Shown: positions 8,610-17,711, counted from the stretch's first letter. The stretch: 64,000 nt of DNA from Blastococcus haudaquaticus (GCF_900230285.1 NZ_OCNK01000002.1:310001-374000), one strand, 5' to 3'. A program made the numbers and translations. The notes: generated by a model not told the origin, from the letters alone.

Positions 8610-8666
8610 AGCATCGGTCGTGCGTCCGGCGAGCGGAACCACTGATTCGGTATGCCGTGGCATTCA
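8610..8666 (-). promoter_or_regulatory. Predicted promoter/operator of the amidohydrolase operon
   Basis: Read on the minus strand: TGAATGC at 8666-8660; a dyad ATGCC-GT-GGCAT at 8652-8663 (plus-strand reading); GGCATACCGAA at 8656-8646; a -35-like GTTCCG ending at 8634; and 18 bp later a -10 GATGCT at 8615-8610. The 23-bp stretch 8634-8656 matches 17 of 23 bases upstream of the FAA hydrolase at 32338 (32371-32393). Confidence 0.5.
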
Positions 8667-9584
8667 CGGCGCAGATGGCAGCGACTCCTCAAGCGTTGCG
8701 CGCGTGCCGAGGACCAGCCGGCGCAACCACTGGTGGGCGGGGTCCCGCTGGGCCGACCGGTGCCAGTACAGGCACTCCACCAGCGGCTCCGTGAGGAAGG
8801 GCGCCGCGCGGGTCCGCACCCGGTACCCGGGCTGCAGCCGTGCGGCGAGGCTGGCCGGCAGGAACGCGATGCGGTCGGTGCCCTCGACGAGGGCCGGCAC
8901 CGCGGAGAACGACTCGGCGTTCACCGATCCGGTGGCCGTGATGCCGCGGACGGTCAGCAGGCGCTCGATGTGCGCACCGGAGCCGAGGTCGTGGAAGAGG
9001 CCGATGAGCGTGCGCGACCGGAGGTCCTCCTCCGAGAGCTGATCGCCGGGGTCGTCGGCATCGACCACCGCGACCCAGGGCTCACTGGAGAGCTCTTCGT
9101 TCGGATAGCCGTTGAGGAACGCACGAGGGGCCAGGACGAGGTCGACGCGACGCATCACCGCCTCGCTGTCCCGCACGAAACCGTGGTCGATCTGCACCAG
9201 GTCGACCACCACGCGCGGCGCGAGCCGGTCGAGTTCGCGCAGTCGTCCGGCGATCAGCGTCATGCCGTAGTCGCTGGCCGCGATCCGGAACACCTGGGCC
9301 GCGGTCGACGGGTCGAAGGACGCCTGGATGCGCAAAGCCCGCTCCACCATCCCCAGGGCAGGCTCCACGGCGTGCTGGAGCTCCCGCGCCACGGGGGTCA
9401 GCGTCAGGCCGCGCCCCTCGCGGACCAGGAGCTCGTCGCCGAACTGCCGGCGCAGGCGGGCCAGCGCGTTGCTCATCGCCGGCTGGCTCAGCCCGACCAC
9501 CTGCGCCGCCCGCGTGACGTTCCGTTCCTGCAGCAGTGCCCGCAGCGAGACGAGCAGGTTCAGGTCCACTCCCGCCAGGTTCAT
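8664..9584 (-). CDS. LysR-type transcriptional regulator (NodD-like)
   Basis: This 306-residue regulator has the N-terminal winged helix typical of LysR proteins: VDLNLLVSLRALLQERNVTRAAQVVGLSQPAMSNALARLRR. A NodD-type effector domain follows, opening FRIAASDYGMTLIAG. ATG at 9584 is preceded by GGGAGGA. It diverges from the ABC importer operon and lies just upstream of the amidohydrolase operon, so both are its likely targets. The gene's 3' end overlaps the predicted amidohydrolase promoter. The effector is probably an aromatic or a pathway intermediate (inference). Confidence 0.92.
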   Translation of the reverse strand: MNLAGVDLNLLVSLRALLQERNVTRAAQVVGLSQPAMSNALARLRRQFGDELLVREGRGLTLTPVARELQHAVEPALGMVERALRIQASFDPSTAAQVFRIAASDYGMTLIAGRLRELDRLAPRVVVDLVQIDHGFVRDSEAVMRRVDLVLAPRAFLNGYPNEELSSEPWVAVVDADDPGDQLSEEDLRSRTLIGLFHDLGSGAHIERLLTVRGITATGSVNAESFSAVPALVEGTDRIAFLPASLAARLQPGYRVRTRAAPFLTEPLVECLYWHRSAQRDPAHQWLRRLVLGTRATLEESLPSAP

Positions 9585-9636
9585 GCGGTCCTCCCTCGTG
9601 GTGGTGTCGCGCACGGTACTGCCGACATTCACCGGC

Positions 9637-9699
9637 TGAATGCTTCACATCCGGATGAACCATTTCCCGTGTGACCTGACCCACTCCACACTCCCCGCT
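9637..9699 (+). promoter_or_regulatory. Predicted promoter of the ABC importer operon (leaderless start)
   Basis: ATTCACCGGCTGAAT (9627-9641) and CATCCGGATG (9648-9657) are perfect dyads between the divergent LysR and ABC genes. CATTTCCC lies at 9661-9668, and 18 bp after TTTCCC comes the -10 CACACT at 9687-9692. Only seven bases separate this from GTG 9700, so the transcript would be nearly leaderless. Confidence 0.45.
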
Positions 9700-10563
9700 G
9701 TGACCCAAGCAATCTCGCCGGATCGCTCCGCGAACGACTCCGGGGGCGGCGCTCCGCCCGCCCTGGTGGCGCGCGGTGTCGGCCTGTCGTTCGCCGGCCT
9801 GCGCGCCCTCGACGATCTGGCCTTCGAGATCCCGGCCGGAGGCACCTCGGCCGTGATCGGCCCCAACGGAGCCGGGAAGACCACGCTGTTCAACTGCATC
9901 AGCGGGCTCTACGGGTACGAGGGCGAACTGACACTGCACGGCCGTCCGCTGGGCAGGCTCCGGCCCCACCAGCGCGCCCGTCGCGGCATCTCGCGCACGT
10001 TCCAGACCCCCGCGCTGCTGGACGTCGAGTCGGCTCTGCAGAACGTCGCACTCGGCGCGGTGGCCCACAGCCGGGTCGGGGTGGTGAACTCGATGCTGTC
10101 CACCCGGCGCCGCCGCCGTGAGGAGCGCGAGACCCTCGAGCGTGCGTATGCCCTGCTGCAGCGGCTGGGCATCGCCGCGCTCGCGAGCCGCCCGGTAGCG
10201 GGGCTGGCGCACGGCGACCGCCGGCGCGTCGAGGTCGCCCGCGCCCTGCTGAGCTCCCCCAGCCTCCTGATGCTCGACGAGCCGGCCGCCGGACTCGGGG
10301 CGGAGGAGGCCCAGGACCTGCTGGCCGAGGTCGAGGCCTACGCCGGGTCGGACACGACCGTGCTGCTGGTCGAGCACGACGTCGCGCTCGTCATGTCCGT
10401 GGCCCGCCGGGTCGTCGTCCTCGACTCGGGTCGGCTCCTGGCGATCGGGACCCCTGACGAGGTGCGGGCCGACCCCCGTGTCGTCGAGGCCTACCTCGGG
10501 GCGGAGGACGCCGACGGGCCGGCGCCCGAGCGGCTGCACGCGTCGACCGGGGACGCCCTGTGA
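9700..10563 (+). CDS. ABC transporter ATP-binding protein, LivG type
   Basis: The 287-residue ATPase has Walker A GPNGAGKT and Walker B LLMLDEPAAGL. The signature is degenerate, LAHGDRRRVEVARAL in place of LSGGQ, as often seen in LivG proteins. It also has the LivG-specific ISRTFQTPALLDVESALQNVALG loop. It would power a branched-chain-type importer. Two longer starts (9640, 9655) exist, but GTG 9700 is chosen because a -10 CACACT ends 7 nt upstream; no ribosome site is seen for any candidate. It is the first of five importer genes, each overlapping the next by a few bases except the last. Confidence 0.88.
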   Translation: MTQAISPDRSANDSGGGAPPALVARGVGLSFAGLRALDDLAFEIPAGGTSAVIGPNGAGKTTLFNCISGLYGYEGELTLHGRPLGRLRPHQRARRGISRTFQTPALLDVESALQNVALGAVAHSRVGVVNSMLSTRRRRREERETLERAYALLQRLGIAALASRPVAGLAHGDRRRVEVARALLSSPSLLMLDEPAAGLGAEEAQDLLAEVEAYAGSDTTVLLVEHDVALVMSVARRVVVLDSGRLLAIGTPDEVRADPRVVEAYLGAEDADGPAPERLHASTGDAL

Positions 10564-11309
10564 GCGGGCTGCTGGAGGTCACCGGCCTCACCGCCGGGTA
10601 CGGCGGGGTCCGGGTCCTGCACGGGATCGACATCGCGGTGGGCGAGAACGAGATCGTCGCGGTCCTCGGTGCGAACGGCGCCGGGAAGACGACGCTGCTC
10701 CGGGCGCTGTCCGGCACGGTCAGGTCCAGCGGCGAGGTCGCCTTCGCCGGGCGTTCGCTGGCCGGCACGAGCGCCGCCCGCATCGCCCGTGGCGGGCTCG
10801 GCCACGTCCCCCAGGGCCGGGGGACGTTCACCGACCTCACGGTCGAGGAGAACGTGCGGCTCGGCGTCATCTCCCGGCCGGCCTCGACGCGGGGCCAGGC
10901 GGACGGCGACGTGGAGCGCATCTACGAGACGTTCCCCGTGCTCCGGGAGATGCGCCGCCGGCCGGCGGGCGCGCTCTCGGGAGGTCAGCAGCAGATGCTG
11001 GCCCTGTCCCGGGCGCTGCTCGCCCGGCCGCGGCTGCTGCTCATCGACGAGCCGTCGCTGGGTCTGGCCCCGCTGACGTCGGCGGACATGTTCTCCGTCC
11101 TCGCCCGGCTGCGCGACGAATGGTCGCTGTCGGTCCTGCTGGCCGAGCAGAACGCGCGCGCCTCGCTCAAGGTCGCCGACCGCGGCGTCGTCCTGGCCAG
11201 GGGGCGCGTCGTCGCCTCCGCCCCGGCCGCCGAGCTCGCCGCCGACGAGGGTCTGCGCGCCGCCTACCTGGGCGAATCCCCCGACGGCCTGACGGAGGTG
11301 TCCTCATGA
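10560..11309 (+). CDS. ABC transporter ATP-binding protein, LivF type
   Basis: The 249-residue second ATPase of the importer. It has Walker A GANGAGKT, signature LSGGQQQMLALSRAL, Walker B LLLIDEPSLGLAP and a switch region SVLLAEQNARASL. LivF proteins pair with LivG as a heterodimer on the cytoplasmic face of the membrane permeases. GTG at 10560 overlaps the upstream TGA, and the gene ends inside the ATG of the permease. Its neighbours suggest an aromatic or organic acid cargo in place of leucine; the sequence alone cannot tell. Confidence 0.92.
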   Translation: MSGLLEVTGLTAGYGGVRVLHGIDIAVGENEIVAVLGANGAGKTTLLRALSGTVRSSGEVAFAGRSLAGTSAARIARGGLGHVPQGRGTFTDLTVEENVRLGVISRPASTRGQADGDVERIYETFPVLREMRRRPAGALSGGQQQMLALSRALLARPRLLLIDEPSLGLAPLTSADMFSVLARLRDEWSLSVLLAEQNARASLKVADRGVVLARGRVVASAPAAELAADEGLRAAYLGESPDGLTEVSS

Positions 11310-12187
11310 GCGAGCTGCTCCAGCAGACCGTGTCGGGGCTGACGACGGGGCTGGTCTACGCCGCCCTGGCACTGGCCATCGCGCTGGTCTTCCAGGGCAC
11401 CGGCACGCTGAACTTCGCCCAGGGCGAGTTCGCCACGCTGGCGGCCTTCGTGTCCTTCGCCCTCAGCACCGCCGGGCTCTCGTGGTGGTTGATCGTCCCG
11501 GTGCTCGTGGTCCTGGCCTTCGTGTTCGGAGCCGGCGTGGAGCGGCTGCTCGTGCGGCCGGTCGAGGGCAACGGTCCGCTGGCGCTGCTGACGGTCACCG
11601 CCGCGCTGCTTCTCGGCACCAATGCGGTCGTGGCGCTGATCTGGGGCACCGACGTCCGTTCGATGCCCAGCCCCTTCGGCGACGCCGTCCACCACGTCGG
11701 TCCGCTGACCTTCACGGCTCAGGCCCTCGGAGGCGGGGCGCTCGTGCTGACGGCCATGGTCCTGTGCGGGGCGATCTTCCGGTTCACGCCGCTGGGGCTG
11801 CGTCTGCGCGCGGTCGCCGACAACCCCGACTCCGCCAGGCTGCTCGGCATCTCGACCGGCCTGATGCTGGCTGTCGGCTGGGGCATCGCCGCCGCCGTCG
11901 GCGCCGTCGCCGGCCTGGTGGCCGCCCCCACGCTCGGCCTGTCGCCGGAACTCATGACCAACGCGTTGCTGCTCGCCCTCGCGGCCGTGACGCTCGGCGG
12001 CTTCTCCAGCCGGCTGGGCGCTGTCGTGGGGGGCCTGCTGATCGGCGTCCTGTCCAACCTGGCCAGCCGGTACGTCCCCGGCATCGGAGGTGACCTGCAG
12101 TTGGTGGTCCCGTTCGCCGTCATCTTCCTGGTCCTGCTCGTCCGGCCGCAGGGCCTGTTCGGGCGCCCGTCGGCGGTGCGCGCCTGA
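11306..12187 (+). CDS. ABC transporter permease, LivH type
   Basis: The 293-residue integral membrane protein has about eight hydrophobic segments. It carries the LivH family marks GLVYAALALAIALVFQGTGTLNFAQGEF at the N-terminus and PLGLRLRAVADNPDSARLLGI, the ATPase-contact loop, in the middle. The C-terminal VLLVRPQGLFG is also standard. ATG at 11306 overlaps the LivF stop (ATGA). It forms one half of the transmembrane channel with the LivM-type protein encoded next. Confidence 0.92.
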   Translation: MSELLQQTVSGLTTGLVYAALALAIALVFQGTGTLNFAQGEFATLAAFVSFALSTAGLSWWLIVPVLVVLAFVFGAGVERLLVRPVEGNGPLALLTVTAALLLGTNAVVALIWGTDVRSMPSPFGDAVHHVGPLTFTAQALGGGALVLTAMVLCGAIFRFTPLGLRLRAVADNPDSARLLGISTGLMLAVGWGIAAAVGAVAGLVAAPTLGLSPELMTNALLLALAAVTLGGFSSRLGAVVGGLLIGVLSNLASRYVPGIGGDLQLVVPFAVIFLVLLVRPQGLFGRPSAVRA

Positions 12188-13269
12188 TGGCCACCTCCAT
12201 CTCCGGCCCCGCCACGCGGACGGTCGCAGCGACCCCCGGGTCGCCACGGGCGGCGGCGCCGGCTCTGGACGAGCTGCGCCCGCTGTGGCGACGACCGGTC
12301 ACCTGGGCGTGGACGGCGCTGTTCGTCGTCGCGCTGGTCGTGCCGTTCCTGATCAGCGACTACGACCTGTTCAAGGCCACCCGCGTGCTGACGGTCGCGA
12401 TCGCGGTCGCCGGGCTGAACCTGCTCATCGGGCGGGCCGGGCAGATCAGCGCCGGCCACGGTGCCCTCTACGGGCTGGGTGCCTACACGGCGATGATCCT
12501 GGTGAAGGAGCTCGGCTGGGGCTGGCCGCTCGCGGTCCTGGCCGCCGTGATCGTCTCCGGGGCGGCCGGCTGGCTGATCGGCCTCCCGGCGCTGCGGGTG
12601 CGCGGGCTCAACCTCGGCCTGCTGACCATCGCGATCGCCGCGATCTTCCCGCTGCTGCTGTCCCGCTTCGAAGGCATCACCGGCGGCACGATCGGGTTGC
12701 AGCTCGCCGGCTCCCCCATCACGCCGCCCGGCGGGCTGGCGCTGACGCCAGAGCAGTTCCAGTTCCTCCTGCTGGTCGTCGTCCTCGCCGTGGTCCTGGT
12801 GCTGCTGCGCAACCTCACGACCGGTCCGCTCGGCCGGGCCGTCGAGGCGCTGCGCGTCAATCCGCTGATGGCGAGGTCGGAGGGTGTCGACGTCAACCGG
12901 CTGACGCTCACGATGTTCGGCATCAGCAGCGCGGTGGCCGGGCTGGGCGGTGCTCTCGGCGGGCTGGTCCTGGCGTCCACGGTGCCCGACAGCTACTCGA
13001 TGTTCTTCTCGCTCACCCTGCTGTCGGCCTGCGTCGTCGGCGGGTCCCGCACGTGGGCGGGGTCCCTGGTGGGGGCCGCGTTCATCGTCTACCTGCCGGA
13101 CGTGATCAGCCAGCACATCGGGTCGACGACCGGCGGCCAGTGGTCACAGCTGGTCTACGCCGTGGCCCTCCTCCTGACCCTCTTCTTCCTCCCAGCCGGA
13201 GTCGCCGGTGGAGCCGGCCGGCTGGTCACCCGGCTCACGGGAGGTCCACGAAGGCGCTCGAAGGCCTGA
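12187..13269 (+). CDS. ABC transporter permease, LivM type
   Basis: This 360-residue permease has a roughly 45-residue soluble N-terminal leader, then about ten hydrophobic segments. Family marks are GLNLLIGRAGQISAGHGALYGLGAYT and the coupling loop LTTGPLGRAVEALRVNPLMARSEGV. It is the second channel subunit. ATG at 12187 overlaps the LivH stop by one base. The C-terminus ends in a basic tail. About 95 bp separate it from the binding-protein gene, the only real gap inside the importer operon. Confidence 0.92.
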   Translation: MATSISGPATRTVAATPGSPRAAAPALDELRPLWRRPVTWAWTALFVVALVVPFLISDYDLFKATRVLTVAIAVAGLNLLIGRAGQISAGHGALYGLGAYTAMILVKELGWGWPLAVLAAVIVSGAAGWLIGLPALRVRGLNLGLLTIAIAAIFPLLLSRFEGITGGTIGLQLAGSPITPPGGLALTPEQFQFLLLVVVLAVVLVLLRNLTTGPLGRAVEALRVNPLMARSEGVDVNRLTLTMFGISSAVAGLGGALGGLVLASTVPDSYSMFFSLTLLSACVVGGSRTWAGSLVGAAFIVYLPDVISQHIGSTTGGQWSQLVYAVALLLTLFFLPAGVAGGAGRLVTRLTGGPRRRSKA

Positions 13270-13363
13270 CCCACGACCGCACCACCCGTTCCGCCGGGGG
13301 CCGGCGCCCGCCGTCCCCTCCCCGTCCCGCACTGCGCCGTCGCAGTGGAGAGCGAGGTCCCCC

Positions 13364-14596
13364 ATGTCCGATATCCCTGGCCTGGTCCGACGCCGCGTGG
13401 TGGTCGCGCTGGCTGCAGGCAGCCTCCTGCTGACCGCTGCCTGCAGCGGCCGCGCCGACGACTCGTCCGAATCCGCGTCCGGCTCGAGTGCCGGCTCGGA
13501 CGAGCCCATCGTCGTCGGCATGAGCTTTCCGCTGAGCGGGCCGCTCTCCGGGGCCGCGGCGGTGGCCGACGGTGCCGCCGCCTACTTCGAGCGCGTCAAC
13601 GCCGAGGGCGGTGTCGACGGACGCGAGATCGACTACCAGGTCCTCGACGACGGCTACGACCCGGCGCGGCAGGCCGAGAACGCCCGGCAGCTCGTCGACC
13701 AGGAGGACGCAGGCGTCGTCCTCACGTTCGGCGGCATCTCCTCGGCGACGGCGCCCTATCTGAACGGGGAGAAGGTGGCGCACGTCGCCTTCGGCACCCA
13801 GGCTGCCCTCTCCGACACCGACACCACGCCGTACACGCGCGGGTGGTTCCCGGACGGCAGCTGGGAGGGCCAGGTCGTCGCCGAGCACATCCAGGAGGAG
13901 TCTCCGGACGCCGTCGTCGGCGTCCTCGGGATCGCCAACGACCTGACCACCAGTCAGGTCGACGGCATGGCAGCGGCGGGGCTCACTCCGGACAAGGTGC
14001 TGACCGTGCCCCCGGGCGTGGTCGACCTGACCAGCCAGCTGAACGAGCTGCGGGGCGCCGGCGTGGACACGCTGTTCCTCGCCGTCGTCGGCCCGGCCCA
14101 GCCGGCCACCCTTCGCACGATGGCCGACATCGGATACCAGCCGACCACCTACCTGTACAGCGCCGCGTCGGACCTCGCGACGTCCGTCGGCCCCGCCGGC
14201 CCGGAGAACGCGACGAACGCCTTCACGGCGCAGTACTTCAAGGACCCGGCCGACCCGCGGTGGGCTGACGACGAGGGCGTGCAGGCCTTCAAGGAGGACA
14301 TCGCCGAGTACGGCGACGAGGCGAACGCCGACTCCTACCTCGCGATCGAGGGATACGGGGCCGCCGCGGCCATCGTCGCTGCGCTCGAGGAGTCCGGCGG
14401 CGAGGGCGGCGACGCCTTCGCCGAGGCATGGGACTCGATCGACGGCGTGGACAACCCGGCCATCCTGCCCGACATGCAGCTCTCGGCCGGTCCCGGCAGC
14501 CGTCTGGTCCACCAGTACCGGATCCTGCAGTTCGACGGCACGAGCTGGCAGGACGCCGGCGATGTCGTGGACGCCGCCGACCTGGCCCAGGGCTGA
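13364..14596 (+). CDS. ABC transporter substrate-binding lipoprotein (LivJ/K-like)
   Basis: The 410-residue protein has a basic N-region (RRR), a hydrophobic stretch and a lipobox LTAAC with the modified Cys at 27, so it should be a lipoprotein outside the membrane. The mature part begins IVVGMSFPLSGPLSG, the type I periplasmic-binding fold of branched-chain amino acid and aromatic-acid receptors. It would capture the substrate for the LivGFHM-type importer. ATG 13364 follows GAGG by about 9 nt. A very strong hairpin terminator lies right after the stop. Cargo is inferred from context to be an aromatic acid. Confidence 0.92.
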   Translation: MSDIPGLVRRRVVVALAAGSLLLTAACSGRADDSSESASGSSAGSDEPIVVGMSFPLSGPLSGAAAVADGAAAYFERVNAEGGVDGREIDYQVLDDGYDPARQAENARQLVDQEDAGVVLTFGGISSATAPYLNGEKVAHVAFGTQAALSDTDTTPYTRGWFPDGSWEGQVVAEHIQEESPDAVVGVLGIANDLTTSQVDGMAAAGLTPDKVLTVPPGVVDLTSQLNELRGAGVDTLFLAVVGPAQPATLRTMADIGYQPTTYLYSAASDLATSVGPAGPENATNAFTAQYFKDPADPRWADDEGVQAFKEDIAEYGDEANADSYLAIEGYGAAAAIVAALEESGGEGGDAFAEAWDSIDGVDNPAILPDMQLSAGPGSRLVHQYRILQFDGTSWQDAGDVVDAADLAQG

Positions 14597-14602
14597 GCCG
14601 CC

Positions 14603-14644
14603 GGCGCCCGCCTCCCCGGTCACCGACCCGGGGAGGCGGGCGCC
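14603..14644. terminator. Strong hairpin terminator between convergent genes
   Basis: Perfect 16-bp arms (GGCGCCCGCCTCCCCG at 14603-14618 and its complement at 14629-14644) enclose a 10-nt loop. It lies 6 bp after the binding-protein stop and 4 bp before the end of the opposing LysR gene, so it can serve both directions. There is no T-run, as is usual in high-GC actinobacteria. Confidence 0.85.
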
Positions 14645-14648
14645 GCTC

Positions 14649-15599
14649 TCACACCCCCGGGGGTGCTGACCCTTCCGACAACGCCGGGTACTCGGACCCG
14701 GCCACGGTGAGCAGCTGCTCCCGAAGCCACACGTGTCCCGGATCGCGGTCCCGGCGAGCGTGCCAGAACGCCGACTGCCGCAGCGGCTGGAGATCCATCT
14801 CCGGCTCCAGGAGCCGGATGTCGGCCGCGGCGGCCACTCGCTTCGCCAGCCGCTCCGGCAACACCGCGACCAGCTCCGTCCCGGCGAGCATGAACGGCAT
14901 CGGCAGGAAGCCACCCGCGGTGGCGGCGACCCGCCGGGTGCAGCCGGCCGCGTCGAGCTCCTCCTCGACGATCGACCGCCGCCCCTCGATCACGTACTCC
15001 AGGTACGGCGAGCTCGCCAGGAGCTCTGCGGTCAGCCGGTCGCCCGCTGTCGAGTGACCGGTCCACACGACACCGACGAAACGGTCGGCGATGACCGGGA
15101 TCCCCGAGCAGTCCCGCAGCGATCGCTCGTCGACGATCCGGTCGGGCAGGATCGCCAGGTCGATCTCGTCGCGCTGCAGGGCCTCGAGGTAGCGCGGGCC
15201 GACGGGAGCGGCGTCCAGCCGCAGGGCCGTGGTCAGCCCGCTGAGCCGGGCGATGAGCGGCCGCACGAGCATCACCCCGACGTAGTCGCTGCCGACGACG
15301 GAGAACCGCCGGGTGTCGGCGGTGGGGTCGAACGTCGGCGGCCGGACGATCGTCTGCTCGATGGTCGCCAGCACCTCCCGCACCGGCTCGATGAGGGATT
15401 CGGCGCGCGGGGTGAGCTCCAGGTAGCGACCGTTCTTGTAGAGCAACTCGTCGCCCAGCACCCGTCGCAGCCGCGCCAGGGCGGTGCTCGTCGCCGGCTG
15501 GGACAGGTACAGGCTCTCGGCCGCGCGCGTCACGTTCTTCTCCCGCAACAGCGCGTCCAGCACCACCAGCAGGTTCAGGTCCACCTGCCCCAGCTTCAC
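14649..15599 (-). CDS. LysR-type transcriptional regulator
   Basis: The 316-residue regulator has a LysR helix-turn-helix (VDLNLLVVLDALLREKNVTRAAESLYLSQPATSTALARLRR) and a NodD-type effector domain opening FSVVGSDYVGVMLVRPL. GTG 15599 is preceded by GGAGG. It diverges from the operon at 15721. A promoter box in the shared intergenic region recurs upstream of the dioxygenase gene at 21036 and, less exactly, upstream of 1741, so this regulator is the best candidate to control all three operons (inference). Confidence 0.92.
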   Translation of the reverse strand: MKLGQVDLNLLVVLDALLREKNVTRAAESLYLSQPATSTALARLRRVLGDELLYKNGRYLELTPRAESLIEPVREVLATIEQTIVRPPTFDPTADTRRFSVVGSDYVGVMLVRPLIARLSGLTTALRLDAAPVGPRYLEALQRDEIDLAILPDRIVDERSLRDCSGIPVIADRFVGVVWTGHSTAGDRLTAELLASSPYLEYVIEGRRSIVEEELDAAGCTRRVAATAGGFLPMPFMLAGTELVAVLPERLAKRVAAAADIRLLEPEMDLQPLRQSAFWHARRDRDPGHVWLREQLLTVAGSEYPALSEGSAPPGV

Positions 15600-15638
15600 G
15601 GTTCCTCCGTCCCAGTCGTCGTGACGGCCATCACGACC

Positions 15639-15698
15639 GTGGATCGCAGCCAACCACGCTGTGCATTTCCGGTCGACGCAGGTCCTCCCTAGCGTCGG
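15639..15698 (+). promoter_or_regulatory. Promoter copy A with shared operator (twin of 20939-20998)
   Basis: GTGGATCGCAGC (15639-15650), CATTTCCG (15664-15671) and CCTAGCGTCGG (15688-15698) recur with identical bases and identical spacing (13 and 16 bp) at 20939-20998, while the spacers differ. TTTCCG and TAGCGT are 18 bp apart and fit -35 and -10 positions. Confidence 0.65.
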
Positions 15699-15720
15699 GT
15701 GCACTCGACGAGGAGGTGCG

Positions 15721-16722
15721 ATGTCCGACGTCCGCATGCGTGTGCTGGTCACCGATGTCGCCTGGCCGACGGTCGACGTGGAACGCGAGGTGCTGGCCGC
15801 CGCGGGCGCCGAGCTCGTCCTCGCGCCGAGCGGGGAGCCGGCCGAGCTGGCTCGACTCGCGGGTGACGCCGACGCGATCCTCACCTGCTTCGCGAAGGTG
15901 ACGGCCGAGGTCCTGGAGGCGGCCCCCCGCTGCCGCACGGTCGCCCGCTACGGCGTCGGCGTCGACAACATCGACGTCGCCCGCGCCACCGAACTCGGCA
16001 TGGTCGTGAGCAACGTGCCGGTCTACTGCGTCGACGAGGTGGCCGACTCGGCCCTGCTCGGGATCCTGGCCCTCGCCCGCCGGCTGCTGCCCCTCAACCG
16101 CGACATCGTGCGTGGTGGCTGGGGCCGGGACGTACCCGGTGCCGGGACGCGGCTGCGCGGCAAGGTCCTGGGCCTGGTCGGCCTGGGAGTCATCGGCTCG
16201 GCGCTGGCCGCCCGCGCCCAGGCGCTCGGTCTCGAGGTCATCGCCTACGACCTGTCGGGACGCCCGGTGCCCGGGGTGCGTGTCGTGAGCTCGCTGGATC
16301 ACGTCCTCGCCGAGGCGGACGCCGTGTCCCTGCACGTACCGCTCACCGCGGCCACCCACCACCTGATCGGCGCCGAGCAGCTGCGGCTCATGAAGCCCAC
16401 CGCGTGGTTGGTCAACACCGCACGCGGTCCGCTCGTCGACAACGAGGCGCTGCTCGCCGCCCTCGACGCCGGCGAGATCGCCGGGGCGGCGCTCGACGTC
16501 ACCGACCCGGAGCCACTGCCGGCCGACCATCCCCTGCGCAGGCGCGACGACGTCGTCCTGACCCCGCACACAGCGTTCTCCTCCGACGGCTCACTGGCCG
16601 AGCTCGCCACGAGGGCGGCCGCGAACGTCGTGGACGTGCTGCAGGGGCGAGTGCCTGCCACCGTGGTCAACCCCCAGGTGCTCACCAGCCCCGCCCTCCG
16701 CCGCGGGCTGGAGCCCCGGTGA
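15721..16722 (+). CDS. D-isomer-specific 2-hydroxyacid dehydrogenase
   Basis: The 333-residue enzyme would reduce a 2-oxo acid to a D-2-hydroxy acid, or run in reverse, with NAD(P)H. It has the Rossmann motif GLGVIG at 154-159 and the catalytic triad Arg235 (NTARGPL), Glu264 (DPEPLP) and His283 (TPHTAF). The N-terminal YGVGVDNIDVARATELG segment is typical of the phosphoglycerate/hydroxypyruvate reductase group. ATG follows GAGGAGG. It leads an operon with a small-molecule kinase and an enolase homologue, which points to a hydroxypyruvate-like or larger 2-oxo acid substrate feeding a phosphorylation/dehydration sequence. The assignment of substrate is speculative. Confidence 0.9.
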   Translation: MSDVRMRVLVTDVAWPTVDVEREVLAAAGAELVLAPSGEPAELARLAGDADAILTCFAKVTAEVLEAAPRCRTVARYGVGVDNIDVARATELGMVVSNVPVYCVDEVADSALLGILALARRLLPLNRDIVRGGWGRDVPGAGTRLRGKVLGLVGLGVIGSALAARAQALGLEVIAYDLSGRPVPGVRVVSSLDHVLAEADAVSLHVPLTAATHHLIGAEQLRLMKPTAWLVNTARGPLVDNEALLAALDAGEIAGAALDVTDPEPLPADHPLRRRDDVVLTPHTAFSSDGSLAELATRAAANVVDVLQGRVPATVVNPQVLTSPALRRGLEPR

Positions 16723-17711
16723 CGGCAGCCGCGGCCTGTGACACCGCCGCGCTGACCGCCCACCTGGTCGCGCGCGGACTGACCGCCTCACCGGCCGGCG
16801 TGGAGATCCACCCGCTGGCCGGTGGGGTCTCCAACGACGTCGTCGCGGTGCGGGCGCCGGGCCTCGACGCGGTCGTCAAGCAGGCGCTCGGCCGGCTGCG
16901 GGTCGCCGAGGAGTGGCTCGCCGACCCGGCGCGCCTGGACACCGAGGGCCGGGCCCTGCGGCTGGCCGGCCGCATCGCGCCCGGCTCCGCGCCCGAGGTG
17001 TTCGACCTCTCCGACGGCTACCTGGTCATCGAGCGGGCGCCCGACAGCTGGGTGCCGTGGAAGCAGCAGCTGCTCGAGGGGACGGCCGACCCGGCCGTCG
17101 CCGGCCGCCTCGGATCCGTCCTCGGTGCCTACCAGCGCGCCACGGCCGACCGGGACGACGTGCTCCGGGAGTTCGGCGACGTCACGGCGTTCGGCCAGCT
17201 GCGGGTCGACCCGTTCCACCGCACGATCGCCGCCCGGCACCCCGACCTCGCCGAGGCCATCGGGCACACGGTCGACGTCATGGCGGCCTCCCGCGTCTGC
17301 CTCGTGCACGGGGACTACACCCCCAAGAACGTCCTGGTCGATCCGGACGGCGAGAGGTTGTGGGTCATCGACTGGGAGGTCGCCCACGTCGGCGACCCCA
17401 CGTTCGACCCGGCCTGGACGATCGGCCACCTGCTGCTCAAGACGGTTCACCGCCCCGCGGCCGGGGCCGGCTTCGCTGCCGCCGGGCGGGCCTTCCTCAC
17501 GGCCTTCACCGAGTCGATCGCCGGCGCGCTGCCGATCGACCCCGCACAGCTCGTGCGCCAGACGGGCTGCCTGCTGCTGGCCCGCGTCGACGGCAAGAGC
17601 CCGGCCGACTACCTCACGGCCGACGAACGTCCACGGGTGCGCGACCTCGCCCGACGGCTGCTGATCGACCCCCCGGAAACCATCACCGACGCCTGGGAGC
17701 TGCTCGCATGA
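16719..17711 (+). CDS. Aminoglycoside phosphotransferase (APH)-family small-molecule kinase
   Basis: The 330-residue protein has the APH/choline-kinase fold: a lysine-bearing VVKQALGRL segment, catalytic loop HGDYTPKN with Asp199 and Asn204, and Mg2+ motif IDWE with Asp218. Such kinases phosphorylate hydroxyls of small molecules. In a catabolic operon between a 2-hydroxyacid dehydrogenase and an enolase homologue, a likely substrate is the hydroxy acid made by the first enzyme; antibiotic resistance seems unlikely. GTG 16719 overlaps the upstream stop, and its own stop overlaps the enolase ATG, so the three should be made together. Confidence 0.85.
   Translation: MTAAAACDTAALTAHLVARGLTASPAGVEIHPLAGGVSNDVVAVRAPGLDAVVKQALGRLRVAEEWLADPARLDTEGRALRLAGRIAPGSAPEVFDLSDGYLVIERAPDSWVPWKQQLLEGTADPAVAGRLGSVLGAYQRATADRDDVLREFGDVTAFGQLRVDPFHRTIAARHPDLAEAIGHTVDVMAASRVCLVHGDYTPKNVLVDPDGERLWVIDWEVAHVGDPTFDPAWTIGHLLLKTVHRPAAGAGFAAAGRAFLTAFTESIAGALPIDPAQLVRQTGCLLLARVDGKSPADYLTADERPRVRDLARRLLIDPPETITDAWELLA

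Noticed and set aside
16719-17711. Antibiotic resistance by aminoglycoside phosphotransferase
   Set aside because: The fold is APH-like, but the gene is coupled to catabolic enzymes; many actinobacterial members of this family phosphorylate metabolites.
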